From Willaertia magna (lineage: Eukaryota > Heterolobosea > Eutetramitea > Acrasida > Naegleriidae), in the NCBI GenBank assembly GCA_902984215.1, contig CADWAF010003286.1:1-25488 (forward strand): a DNA stretch of 25,488 bases, given 5' to 3'. This document shows, piece after piece, positions 8,067 to 16,644 of this stretch. The first letter of the stretch is position 1, and each line of letters opens with the position of its first letter. The position numbers were made by a program, and so were the translations under genes. The notes under the pieces are model-generated. The model ran no database searches. It saw only the letters and a program-made list of their open reading frames with translations, and was not told where the DNA came from.

Positions 8067-8868
8067 ATGGATTCTGATTACGACGTGATATGTAAACTTT
8101 TAGTTGTTGGTGATAGTTCTGTCGGAAAGAGTTGCATGTTGCTAAGGTATAGTGATGATCGATTTTTAGAGAATCATATGGCTACGTAAGTGATTCATTA
8201 AAAAAATAATTTATTAAATAAATTATTAGTATCGGAGTAGATTTTAAATTAAAAAAAGAAACTGTGGGAAATTATAAAGCAAAAATACAGATCTGGGATA
8301 CAGTACGTAGTTTCAATATAAATTTAAATTTAATATTAATAATTTATAAAATAAATAGGCTGGACAAGAAAGATTTAGAGTAAGTTATTTTAATATTTAC
8401 AATTTTTGTAAAAAAATATAGTCAATGTAAGTTTTTAACTATTTTAAATAATATTTAATTTATAAAAATAGTACTGCTGGATATTATAAAGGTGCTCATG
8501 GAGTCTTAATAGTCTATGATACAACCAATAGAGAATCATTTGATCATGTCAAAAGTTGGTTTGATGAAGTGAAACAAAACACTCAAGAAGGTGTTTGTGT
8601 TATTTTATGTGGAAATAAAGCTGATGTTGAAAAAGAAAGACAAGTTTCTACTGTTGAAGGAGAGAAATTAGCTAGTCAATTAGGAATTACTTTCTTTGAA
8701 ACATCTGCAAAAACAAGTGATAATATTCATATTGCTTTCCGAAAACTAATTGAAAGTTGTATAAAGAGACAAGCTCTTATTAAAAAGAATCAACCAAATC
8801 AAACTACAACTGTTAATGGTGAGGAAAAGAAACATGATGAAAATCATCATGGATGCTGTCAATGGTAA
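8067..8868 (+). CDS. Rab-family small GTPase (Rab1/Rab8-like), five exons
   Basis: Exons are 8067-8185, 8230-8302, 8359-8379, 8422-8426 and 8472-8868. The four GT-AG introns are 44, 56, 42 and 45 nt. Spliced length is 615 nt, encoding 204 residues. All Rab motifs appear: P-loop GDSSVGKS (15-22), effector TIGVDF (40-45), WDTAGQERF (62-70), GNKAD (120-124) and SAK. The C-terminus GCCQW is a CCxx-type geranylgeranylation site. Exon 4 is only TCAAT; including it turns RFR...TAGYY into the family-consistent RFRSITAGYY and keeps the frame. The product should recycle on a secretory or endosomal membrane. The subfamily is uncertain, so no symbol is given. It converges with the glutaredoxin-VAP gene, 25 bp between stops. 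Confidence 0.95.
8422..8426 (+). other. 5-nt microexon of the Rab gene
   Basis: TCAAT is flanked upstream by an intron ending TATAG and downstream by a donor GTAAGT. It completes the codons for Ser72 and, with the first base of exon 5, Ile73. Without it the frame breaks and the conserved switch-II Ser/Thr-Ile pair is lost. Confidence 0.85.
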
Positions 8869-8893
8869 ACAGACTTTAATTTTTGTACATTAT

Positions 8894-10635
8894 TTACAAT
8901 AATTTTCCAATTAATAAACATATTAAGGCAACTAATATTACAAATACCATAGATACTCCTTGTTGTCTATTTTCTAAATTATCTACTGAACTATTGTTGC
9001 TATTTGTAGTAGAAATTAAGGTTGGAGGTGCTTTTTCTAATGCTTTACGCTTAGCTCTTTCATTCTCTAAGGTTTGTTCTTTCTCTCTTATCCTTTCATT
9101 AAGTTGATCAATGCATGTCTCATACTCTTTCATTCTTCCTTCTGCCTCTTGTAGTTTCTTAATGACATTGGCATAGTCTTTCTCTAATCTGTTGTACTCA
9201 ATCTTATAATTTTCCTCAATATTTCTTGATGTTTCTTCCTGTTTGTTTTGTCTCTCATTCAATAACTTTTCTGCTTCCTTTTCCAAAATTTGCAACTGTT
9301 TACACTCCTCTGTTTCTTCTATTTGGCTATTAACAACATTATTTACATTTTCCTCTTCATTAATTCCAAAATTTTGTACAACGTTACCAACTGGTGATTC
9401 AAAATTTTCTCTTGGTGTATACAAATCTTCAAAGCTATCCATTTCACTCATTGTTGGAATAGTGTTATCTTGTTGAAATATTTCAACATCATGTTCTTCA
9501 GATAATTCATTAAACACCAATAAATTTAACAATCGCTTATCACCTAATTGTTCCTTAATCATCTTTGAAAATCTTTCCACTGGAAAGTCATCATAAAAAT
9601 CAACAGAGTTACTTGCAGGTTGAATCATCACCGTTCCATCATTTTGTTCAATAACTTTTAGATTTGCTGGGGGTTGTTCAAATTTACAAGAAATCTTTTG
9701 TTTGGAAATTTTCTTTGGATCAGCCTCTGCAAACAAGGTATCAATTTGATATTCCATATCAGAGCTAAAATGTGAGAAAGGTATACTTTCAACTCTAAAT
9801 TTATCTTCCTTATCACCAATAGATAAAGGCTTTTGCATTGATACCTCAATTCTGACATTCGAAGAAGGCCTTACTACTCCCTTCTTTGTTTTAACCATAT
9901 AACGATCAGCACATGTAGTTTTCAATTTAAAAACAATATATTTGTCAGTTCTATTATGTAAAACTATTGAACATGTTACAATTCTTGGAGGGGAATCTAA
10001 ATTATTACATTTGTGATCAGTCTTTAATAAATAAATGTTACTTACATTGAGGGAAATAAAGATAAGGTGGGCGAATTGTAAAAACATCAGCTTGCTTTCT
10101 ATAAATTCTATGTAACTCTCCAGCGGAGTGAGCGTTTTTACATTCTTCAATTTTTCCTTCTAAACTTCCATTTTCCTTTAATTCTTTTAATTTTTCGATT
10201 CCCTATTGTTTCATTATTATTCATTAAGAAGTATTGATTGAGTTGTTAATTAATGAAGGTACGCAAAAGGAAGACAAATAAAAAAAAGTTTGGAAAGTAA
10301 GGTAAGATTAATGATCGGAAATGAATTTGTAAAATACCTACTCCAATATATTCATCATTAAAGAAAATCTGAGGTAAATTAGAATAATTTGTTGAACCTA
10401 ATATTTTCTTAATTAATTCTTGGAGGTAAGGTTTTCCATCTACTTTAATTTCATTTACTTCTCCACCGGCTTGTTCAATAATTTGTTTTGATAATTTACA
10501 ATCATGTTCAACAGTTAAATCAGATTTTGAAGTAAAAACAAAAATTCTACCATTGTAGTCTTTTACTCTCTTTAGTTTTGTTGGAGAAGTAAAAGAGTTG
10601 TTGTTTTGTAGTTTTTGTTGTTGGGCTTTTATCAT
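8894..10635 (-). CDS. Degenerate glutaredoxin domain fused to VAP/MSP domain, coiled coil and tail anchor (three exons)
   Basis: Exons on the minus strand are 10635-10342, 10202-10046 and 9996-8894. Introns are 139 nt (donor GTAGGT) and 49 nt (donor GTAAGT). The spliced product is 517 residues. Residues 30-119 form a glutaredoxin-like fold with cis-Pro motif LPQIFFNDEYIGG, whose last Gly comes from exon 2, then IEKLKELKENGSLEGKIEEC. The CxxC site is absent (FTSKSDLTVEHDC), as in GRXCR or SH3BGRL proteins. Residues about 138-260 are a major sperm protein domain: VFTIRPPYLYFPQYSPPRIV across junction 2, then FKLKTT (173-178). A coiled coil and a hydrophobic tail (about 498-515) follow, as in ER-anchored VAPs that bind FFAT motifs. 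It would sit at ER contact sites with the glutaredoxin module cytosolic. Both junctions restore family sequence, so the fusion is well supported from DNA. Confidence 0.88.
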
Positions 10636-10772
10636 GCTGTTTTGAAGGCTTTGCTCAAATAATTTTTGCGGGTTTTGCAGCCCTACTTTTTTGTTGTAAA
10701 AAAAGTCAACCGTTTTCCCTCAAAGTTTATAAAAATTTTTGACGAAAAAAATAAACAAGCCACAAAGTAAAA
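10636..10772. promoter_or_regulatory. Divergent promoter region, glutaredoxin-VAP gene / ribosomal protein L35
   Basis: The two start codons face away from each other across 137 bp. The half next to L35 has homopolymer A and T runs and a short A-rich leader; the half next to the VAP-like gene is less AT-rich. No in-frame ATG occurs upstream of 10635 before a stop, which supports that start. No specific element is recognised. Confidence 0.5.
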
Positions 10773-11255
10773 ATGGGTATGTATTTTTCTTTTAGAGTTT
10801 TTTGCGGTACCAACAAATTCTTCTTCTATCAGTCCAAAAGTTAAAACCATACGAATTAAGAACTAAAACCAATGAAGACTTAAGAAAGCAATTGGAAGAT
10901 ATGAAACAAGAATTATTCCAATTGAGAGTCCAAAAAGTCACTGGTGCAAACACTGCAAACTTAATGAATATGTATGTATTTTTTATCTATTTTCATAATT
11001 TTATTAACTCTATTCCACAGTAAAGTCGTCAGAAAGAATATTGCTAGAATTAAGACCATCATCGTCCAAAAACAAAGAGACGAATTAAGAAAGGTTTATG
11101 AAAAGAAGAAGTGGTTACCAAAAGATTTAAGAGTTAAAGGTACCAGAGCACATAGAAGAACTTTAAAACCACATCAACTTTCAACAAAATTAGCAAAGAC
11201 TTTAAAGACAGAAAAGAACTTCCCAACCAGAGTTTTTGCTCTCCGTATGGATTAA
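10773..11255 (+). CDS. RPL35: 60S ribosomal protein L35 (uL29), three exons
   Basis: Exons are 10773-10776 (ATGG only), 10833-10971 and 11021-11255. Introns are 56 nt and 49 nt, both with GTATGT donors. The spliced 378 nt encode 125 residues, close to the eukaryotic family length of about 123. Recognisable blocks are KPYELRTKTNEDLRKQL, ELFQLRVQKVTGA, VVRKNIARIKTIIVQKQR and WLPKDLRVKGTRAHRRTLKP. The protein is Lys/Arg-rich and should sit at the polypeptide exit tunnel of the cytosolic large subunit. The first coding exon carries only the start codon and one base, typical of ribosomal protein genes with a 5' intron. It converges with a small minus-strand frame, 38 bp between stops. Confidence 0.96.
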
Positions 11256-11293
11256 ATTTTATAAATAAAACTTTTTAAATTAAAAACTGTAAT

Positions 11294-11500
11294 TTATTGT
11301 TTGAATGTTATATTAATAATATCTTTGTTGCTGTTTGTGAAAGTTATTTGTCTTTTCGTTTGATTATTTTCAACTGTTTTCTCAATGGCACAACTTATTG
11401 GTTGCTTTAATTGGTGAGAAAAGTAGATACCATCATCCTTTTCGTACTTTGTTAAATTTAACCCTAACATTCGGAAGAGGTTATTCACTAAATTACTCAT
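11294..11500 (-). CDS. Small hypothetical protein (68 aa)
   Basis: The frame starts five bases after the stop of the YqgF-like gene on the same strand and ends in TAA. It does not overlap another gene, so it is not a shadow. The predicted protein is polar with many Asn, Thr and Lys, and ends NKDIINITFKQ. I recognise no family. It could be a separate small gene, the second cistron of a read-through mRNA, or a downstream exon of the YqgF-like gene joined by an unusual intron that I cannot place with confidence. L35 ends 38 bp beyond its stop. Confidence 0.4.
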   Translation of the reverse strand: MSNLVNNLFRMLGLNLTKYEKDDGIYFSHQLKQPISCAIEKTVENNQTKRQITFTNSNKDIINITFKQ

Positions 11501-11505
11501 TGAAA

Positions 11506-12150
11506 TTAATTTTGTTCTATTACTTTTTTTATTCCTATCAATGCTCTTCGAAGAACCACACCAGCACTTACGGCGTTCAAGTATTTTCTTTGCTCTAAAG
11601 GCATCCTACTTATATCTCCTTTGTAGTTTTTAAAGGCTTCCGCTACTTCAATACTTTTATTGTTTTCATCTTGTAAATGAATATATGATTCTAATGAAGA
11701 ATAAGTTTCGTTTTGTAGTAAAAGAGGAACTTCCGATAGAAACGAACTTTTAGAAATAATTTCATCAAAAATATCTAGTAAATGATTTGAAAACTCTTTG
11801 TGAGAAGATTGAAAACCAATAATCATTCCCTTTACTTTATATGCAGAACAAATATTTTCTAATTTCTTTGTTGTACTTATATCTTTCTCTAATGTTGTTA
11901 AAGGCACAGAAGAAATAATTGAACTTTTAACTCCTCTGTATAAATAATTTGTAATTGCTTGAAAGTCATCACTTTGAGAAATATCTTTCTCTTTCGTTAT
12001 TGCTAACCCAATATATTTTGTTCCTAAATCAACTCCCAACAATGGAAAGATGTCTCTTCTACTAAAAGTAGTACCTTTTGTTTTTGCTAATTGCTGTTGT
12101 TTATTTATTACGGCCTTTACAAACCCAATAGGAGATGTATAATATTTCAT
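11506..12150 (-). CDS. YqgF/RuvX-like RNase H-fold protein
   Basis: This 214-residue intronless protein has a YqgF-like core. LLGVDLGTKYIGLAI (37-51) gives the first catalytic Asp (D41), and NETYSS (147-152) corresponds to the usual DER(L/T)T block and supplies E148. The C-terminal LNAVSAGVVLRRAL (191-204) matches the third catalytic helix, but N192 replaces the usual Asp. Bacterial YqgF acts in 16S rRNA 5' processing and its relatives were named as putative Holliday-junction resolvases. A 35-residue extension rich in Lys and Gln precedes the domain and may be an organelle-targeting sequence. The start lies 17 bp after the LYR protein's stop on the same strand. Confidence 0.82.
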   Translation of the reverse strand: MKYYTSPIGFVKAVINKQQQLAKTKGTTFSRRDIFPLLGVDLGTKYIGLAITKEKDISQSDDFQAITNYLYRGVKSSIISSVPLTTLEKDISTTKKLENICSAYKVKGMIIGFQSSHKEFSNHLLDIFDEIISKSSFLSEVPLLLQNETYSSLESYIHLQDENNKSIEVAEAFKNYKGDISRMPLEQRKYLNAVSAGVVLRRALIGIKKVIEQN

Positions 12151-12167
12151 TTTTAATTGATTAATAA

Positions 12168-12431
12168 TTAATGTGTCATGTAAATTAAATCTTTTAATTG
12201 TTTATATCTTGTTTTACCTTCGGAAAGTGCTTTTTTACCTCTTTCAACGTCTCTATTAGTTTTAAAGGCTAAAAATTCTGGTTTAATTTGTTCAAAAACT
12301 TCTTTCTTTGTGTCTTCTCTATTCACTTTATTTAAATCTTTTAATATTTCACGATAAAATTTTAATGTTTGTGTTCTTAAAACAAAATAAGCTAAAGGTA
12401 AATCTTCTACCACAGTTCTTAGTTTTCGCAT
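12168..12431 (-). CDS. LYR-motif protein, LYRM2-like
   Basis: This 87-residue intronless protein has the Complex1_LYR layout. An N-terminal helix carries the motif as F25-Y26-R27 within TLKFYREILKDL (Leu replaced by Phe). A basic and acidic middle region follows, then EFLAFKTNRDVERGKKAL and a final helix GKTRYKQLKDL, as in LYRM2. LYR proteins are small mitochondrial matrix factors that bind acyl-ACP and serve respiratory complex assembly or Fe-S transfer. The basic N-terminus MRKLR is consistent with import. LYRM2 is my best match because of the C-terminal helix; other LYRM members cannot be excluded. It may be transcribed together with the YqgF-like gene only 17 bp downstream. Confidence 0.82.
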   Translation of the reverse strand: MRKLRTVVEDLPLAYFVLRTQTLKFYREILKDLNKVNREDTKKEVFEQIKPEFLAFKTNRDVERGKKALSEGKTRYKQLKDLIYMTH

Positions 12432-12814
12432 TATTTTTTTACAAAGTAAATTATTTATTGAATTTTGTAATATTATACATGTGGCGAAGAATGCAAATTC
12501 TTCTTGGTTGTCCTCTGAATTTAGAGCTAGTAATCACAAATAAATGATGGAAAATTCTCTTTCTTTGCTCATAGAAAATACAATGAATGAATTTCATACT
12601 AATCATAAGTTTACGTAGCCGGTACTCCACTGTTTTACACTAAATTAAAAATTTTATGTTAATATACATAAAATAAAGCCTTTATTTCCAACACATTGTC
12701 TCTAATGTCTTTGTGACCGAGTGTCTTTAAGGCCGAAATTCACTACTTTTCCCATTGTTTATATGGCAATCACATAAAAACCCATATTTTCTAAAAGTTG
12801 TAAAAAAAGAAAAA
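12432..12814. other. Divergent intergenic region with a small hairpin
   Basis: These 383 bp separate the LYR gene (minus) from the zinc-finger gene (plus). I see no coding frame with support and no tRNA. A perfect 7-bp inverted repeat, gaagaat-gcaa-attcttc at 12486-12503, would fold with a GCAA (GNRA-type) tetraloop if transcribed. An A-rich leader precedes the plus-strand ATG. Confidence 0.5.
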
Positions 12815-13173
12815 ATGGGCAAAATTAATGCAGCAAAGGCAGCACAAAAGAGTAAGTTGGTGTTTTTACTTGATGTTTCAATTTAAAAACGAATTGCGAA
12901 AACCAAAAAACTTTAACAAAAACTACATGATGATTATTAACAAAAGGAGAAAGAAATTTGAAAAAAGCAAGTTCATCTAAAAAACCAAATTCTCAATTAA
13001 AGACTAATGAAGCCGCTTTAAGTTTTCAATGTGCAATATGTAAACAAACTTATTTATGTACAACTCAAGAAGTAGTTTTAAAACAACATGCAGAATCTAA
13101 ACATCCAAAGAAAACTTTCAAAGAGTGTTTCCCAGATTTAGAGGAAGAGGAAGGAGAGTCATCTGAAAATTAG
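12815..13173 (+). CDS. Small zinc-finger protein (4F5/zf-met2 type, ZNF706-like), two exons
   Basis: Exons are 12815-12851 and 12947-13173, with a 95-nt intron (GTAAGT to AAAAG). The spliced protein has 87 residues: a basic N-terminus, MGKINAAKAAQKRERNLKKA, then a single finger with CAIC as the first pair and HAESKHPKKTF holding the His pair. It ends in an acidic tail, PDLEEEEGESSEN. The order of basic SERF-like leader, finger and short tail matches plant proteins of this family and animal ZNF706. The molecular role is poorly defined. Splicing completes an Arg codon (A+GA) and restores the conserved leader. The stop is TAG followed directly by a second TAG, unlike the TAA used elsewhere in the window. 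Confidence 0.9.
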
Positions 13174-13332
13174 TAGTAATTTATTTCGGAATAAAATTGT
13201 AATCTACTTTGTACATAAATAATAATTATCCAGCCACCATCGCAAACAAACAAGCAAACACACAAAGTAAAAACAAAACAAAGCAATCTCTTAATAATTA
13301 AAGATTACCGGAAGAGTTGAATGTAGGTGTGA

Positions 13333-13403
13333 GCGTCGATGGTTTAGTGGTAGAATGCAGCGTTGCCATCGCTGCGACCCGGGTTCGATTCCCGGTCGAC
13401 GCA
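13333..13403 (+). tRNA. tRNA-Gly (GCC)
   Basis: Seven perfect acceptor pairs join GCGTCGA (13333-13339) and TCGACGC (13396-13402), with discriminator A at 13403. The anticodon arm is CAGCG-TTGCCAT-CGCTG, giving anticodon GCC. The T-arm has GGTTCGATTCC (B box), and the D-arm reads GGTTTAGTGG. Length is 71 nt, there is no intron, and no CCA is encoded, as expected for a nuclear gene. Confidence 0.97.
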
Positions 13404-13424
13404 AAGCATGTGTTTTCTTTGCTG

Positions 13425-13433
13425 TTTTTTTTT
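13425..13433 (+). terminator. RNA polymerase III terminator of tRNA-Gly
   Basis: A run of nine T lies 21 bp after the tRNA-Gly 3' end, preceded by a four-T run at 13413-13416. Such T-runs end pol III transcripts. It lies 30 bp upstream of the PEX6 start codon, so it also falls in the PEX6 promoter or leader. Confidence 0.75.
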
Positions 13434-13463
13434 GGGATCTTTGGTTTTATTTTGATTGAAAAA

Positions 13464-16400
13464 ATGCAAAAAGGATTCATATTTTTATTTGACGAAAACA
13501 CTTCCGATAAAACCATTTCAACAACGACGCTAAAACAATTTCAAATCTTTGAAATTACTTCTACTAATGATTTTAATCAATTAGCTTATAATAAAAATAA
13601 TGGTAAAGAAGTATATTTATTAATTAATAATTGTTTTATAATTGAAGCAATAATCTCTATTGAAACATTTCAACATTTAAAAACATTTTCACAACAACCA
13701 TATATTCATTTTGGAATGTATTCTTCACTTCTTTCACAATTAATTAATTATCAATTAGATAATATTTATTTACCATTAGAAATAACAATTGAATTAATTG
13801 AAAATATTAATCAAATACCAATTATAGAACAAATTGTAATTCAACCAATTTATAATAATCAAATTAATGAATTAAATAATGAATTAAAAGAATGGATTGA
13901 AGAAAATGAAATGAAAATGTTATCTCTTATTCAACAACAAGTATCTTCAATTTTAACAAATTATTTAAGTTTTTCACTTTTTAATTTTAAATTTCAAATT
14001 ATTGATTTAAAACCAACAAATCAAGGATTTTTAGATTTAAAAAAAACAAAAATAATTTTATTAAATCAATTTAGAAATGAATTAAAAAATAGAAAATTAT
14101 TTGATTTTAGAAATTTAGAAAATATTTTACAAAAAGAAAATGATAATGAATTATTTATTTTATCAGATAGTTTAACATTTAAACCTAAAAAGGAATTAAA
14201 AATTAAAAATATTAAACAAATTTCAACAAATAAAATTTTAAATCTTTTACAACAATTTGGATTTAAATCAGGAAATGAAAATAAAAAAGGATTACTAAAT
14301 AAAGAAATTGATCCTAATTCAATTATTTTAATTAATAATATTGAATTACTTTCAAAATTAAATGTTTCAAATCAAAGTTGGATTAAAATAAATAAAAATC
14401 ATGTTGGCTATCTATGTGCCATTCAAAACTATGAAAGTAACAATGATATAATTTATTTAAGTAATGTTTTATATTTTAATTTAAAACAACCAACTGAACT
14501 TCTTTTAGAAAATGGAACTATTCCAACAATTGCTAATAAATTAATTTTAACACCAATTCAAAGTCCAAATCATTTTGGTACAACTTTAATTGATGGAAAT
14601 GAAGAAGAATTAAAAATTGAACAACAAATTTATGATAAACAATTAGAAAATTATTTTAAAAAACATTTACGTGTTGTACATGAAGGTGATATTTTAATGA
14701 TTGAAAATCCAAAGATTTTAAATTTTAAATCAAATGATACTTTAGAGATACAAGTATTATCACAAATGGAGATTTCTAAAAAGTTAGATACAATTCATGA
14801 AGGATATACTTGTTTTAAAGTTGATAAAGTAGAAGGTAGTAATACTGTTAATAATAATGAAATGGATTTAAAAGGATATTTAATTTCACCTAATGAAACT
14901 AATTTAATTACAAATGGTCAACCAATTAGATCATATATACCTACAAGTACAGATGAAGAATTAAATAGTTTTAAAACAAATACATTTCAACAATTAAGTA
15001 AATTAATTGAACCAATTATTTCAATTCATGAAAGTAAATTAAATAATTTTAAGAAATTAGTTCAACAACATTTTTTATTAATTGGTGAAGAAGGTAGTGG
15101 TAAAAGTTATTTAATTAAACAATTATGTATTAAATATAATTTACATTTATTAGAATTAAATGGTTATGATATAATTAGTGAGAATGATACTTTAACATCA
15201 CAAAATTTACAACAATGTTTCCAGTTAGCTAAACAATGTACTCCTTGTTTATTATTTATTAAGAATTTTGAAGCATTAGATAATAATAATAGTGGTGGAC
15301 AAGGACCTAATGTTAAACAACATTCTAAGATTAGAATTGTTAAAGTTTTAAAACAATGTTTAAAAGGAAAGTCATCTACTTTTCCTTTAATTTTTATTGC
15401 AAGTGTTTCTTCTTTAGATTTATTAAGTCCAATTTATAAAAATTTATTTTTAACTAAAATTGAAAATAAAATTAATTTAAATGAAAAGGAGAGAGAAGGA
15501 TATTTATTTAATAAATTATTAAATAATTGGAAATTAAGTAGTATGGATATTTCATTGAATCAATTAGTTAAACAAACAAGTGGTTGTTCAATTAATGATT
15601 TAGAAAAGATTACTGACATTACAAAATCTGAAATTATTTATCAATCATTAAATAATTATGTAAAGAATATTTCATTTAAAGATATTTTAGATAGTGGAAT
15701 GAAATGGCATAAGAAATATGCTAGTAGTGTTAATGGAAGTAGTGGAATGAATAGTACAACTAATATTTCAATTCCAACTGTTAAATGGCAGGATATTGGT
15801 GGTTTAGAGAAGGCTAAACAAGAAATACTTGATATTATTCAATCTCCTTTACAACAACATTCTTTAAAGGCAAGAAGTGGTATTCTATTATATGGTCCTC
15901 CTGGATGTGGTAAAACATTATTAGCAAAAGCTGTTGCTACAGAATGTCAATTAAACTTTATGAGCGTTAAAGGTCCTGAATTAATTAATATGTATATTGG
16001 TGAAAGTGAAAGAAATGTTCGTGTTGTATTTGAAAGAGCTAGACAATGTAAACCATGTGTTATTTTCTTTGATGAATTAGATGCCTTAGCCCCAAATAGA
16101 GGTGTTAGCGGTGATTCTGGTGGTGTTATGGATAGAGTTGTTTCACAATTATTAGCTGAGTTAGATGATATTCATTCTGGCAATAATGATGAAGATGATG
16201 AAAATAATACTTTATCTAATAAGTGTGTTTATGTTATTGGGGCAACTAATAGACCTGATTTAATTGATCCTGCATTACTTAGACCTGGTCGTTTTGAGAG
16301 ATTAGTTTATTTAGGTGTTTGTAAATCTAGAGAAGATCAATTAAAAGTTATGAAAGCACAAACTAGAAAGTTTAATCTTCACAATGACGTAGACTTTGAA

Positions 16401-16643
16401 TCACTTTTAGATAAATCAGATTTCAATTTAACTGGAGCAGATTTCTATGCTATTTGTTCAGATGCCTTTATGAATGCTGTTGTTAGATTGACAGAAGAAG
16501 ATGGTTCTGCACAAAAATCTCATCATGAAGTAATTGTCACACAACACGATTTTGAACAAGCCTTAGCCAAAATTACACCATCTGTTTCTAAAGAGGATAT
16601 GGCACGTTATGAAACTTTACAATCAGAGTTCATTCAAAAATAA
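13464..16643 (+). CDS. PEX6: Peroxisomal biogenesis AAA+ ATPase PEX6
   Basis: The protein has 1059 residues from the ATG at 13464; the frame is open further upstream but that runs through tRNA-Gly. It has two AAA modules. D1 (about 530-700) keeps Walker A GEEGSGKS (541-548), but its Walker B position reads LLFIKNFEAL without the Asp-Glu pair. D2 is canonical: DIGGLEKAKQEI, GPPGCGKT (811-818), FFDELD with D870/E871, the family-typical GDSGGVMDRVVSQLLAELDD, and ATNRPDLIDPALLRPGRF. PEX6 pairs with PEX1 to extract ubiquitinated PEX5 from the peroxisomal membrane. Degenerate D1 and active D2 is the known PEX6 pattern. The N-terminal half is diverged and Asn/Ile/Leu-rich. The gene ends one base from the convergent coiled-coil gene. 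Confidence 0.95.
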   Translation: MQKGFIFLFDENTSDKTISTTTLKQFQIFEITSTNDFNQLAYNKNNGKEVYLLINNCFIIEAIISIETFQHLKTFSQQPYIHFGMYSSLLSQLINYQLDNIYLPLEITIELIENINQIPIIEQIVIQPIYNNQINELNNELKEWIEENEMKMLSLIQQQVSSILTNYLSFSLFNFKFQIIDLKPTNQGFLDLKKTKIILLNQFRNELKNRKLFDFRNLENILQKENDNELFILSDSLTFKPKKELKIKNIKQISTNKILNLLQQFGFKSGNENKKGLLNKEIDPNSIILINNIELLSKLNVSNQSWIKINKNHVGYLCAIQNYESNNDIIYLSNVLYFNLKQPTELLLENGTIPTIANKLILTPIQSPNHFGTTLIDGNEEELKIEQQIYDKQLENYFKKHLRVVHEGDILMIENPKILNFKSNDTLEIQVLSQMEISKKLDTIHEGYTCFKVDKVEGSNTVNNNEMDLKGYLISPNETNLITNGQPIRSYIPTSTDEELNSFKTNTFQQLSKLIEPIISIHESKLNNFKKLVQQHFLLIGEEGSGKSYLIKQLCIKYNLHLLELNGYDIISENDTLTSQNLQQCFQLAKQCTPCLLFIKNFEALDNNNSGGQGPNVKQHSKIRIVKVLKQCLKGKSSTFPLIFIASVSSLDLLSPIYKNLFLTKIENKINLNEKEREGYLFNKLLNNWKLSSMDISLNQLVKQTSGCSINDLEKITDITKSEIIYQSLNNYVKNISFKDILDSGMKWHKKYASSVNGSSGMNSTTNISIPTVKWQDIGGLEKAKQEILDIIQSPLQQHSLKARSGILLYGPPGCGKTLLAKAVATECQLNFMSVKGPELINMYIGESERNVRVVFERARQCKPCVIFFDELDALAPNRGVSGDSGGVMDRVVSQLLAELDDIHSGNNDEDDENNTLSNKCVYVIGATNRPDLIDPALLRPGRFERLVYLGVCKSREDQLKVMKAQTRKFNLHNDVDFESLLDKSDFNLTGADFYAICSDAFMNAVVRLTEEDGSAQKSHHEVIVTQHDFEQALAKITPSVSKEDMARYETLQSEFIQK

Positions 16644-16644
16644 A

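Noticed and set aside
10046..10150. Reading the VAP-like protein from an ATG at 10150 without splicing
   Set aside because: The unspliced N-terminus does not resemble an MSP strand. Removing the 49-nt intron in another frame restores it exactly.
10203..10341. Unspliced end of the glutaredoxin frame
   Set aside because: Reading on past GTAGGT gives a hydrophobic tail foreign to the family; the spliced exon supplies the expected last helix.
12308..12547. 79-codon plus-strand frame
   Set aside because: It is largely antisense to the LYR-motif gene and shows only hydrophobic mirror composition.
13317..13463. Open frame upstream of PEX6
   Set aside because: It runs through a complete tRNA-Gly and begins without ATG. 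The first plausible start is the ATG at 13464.
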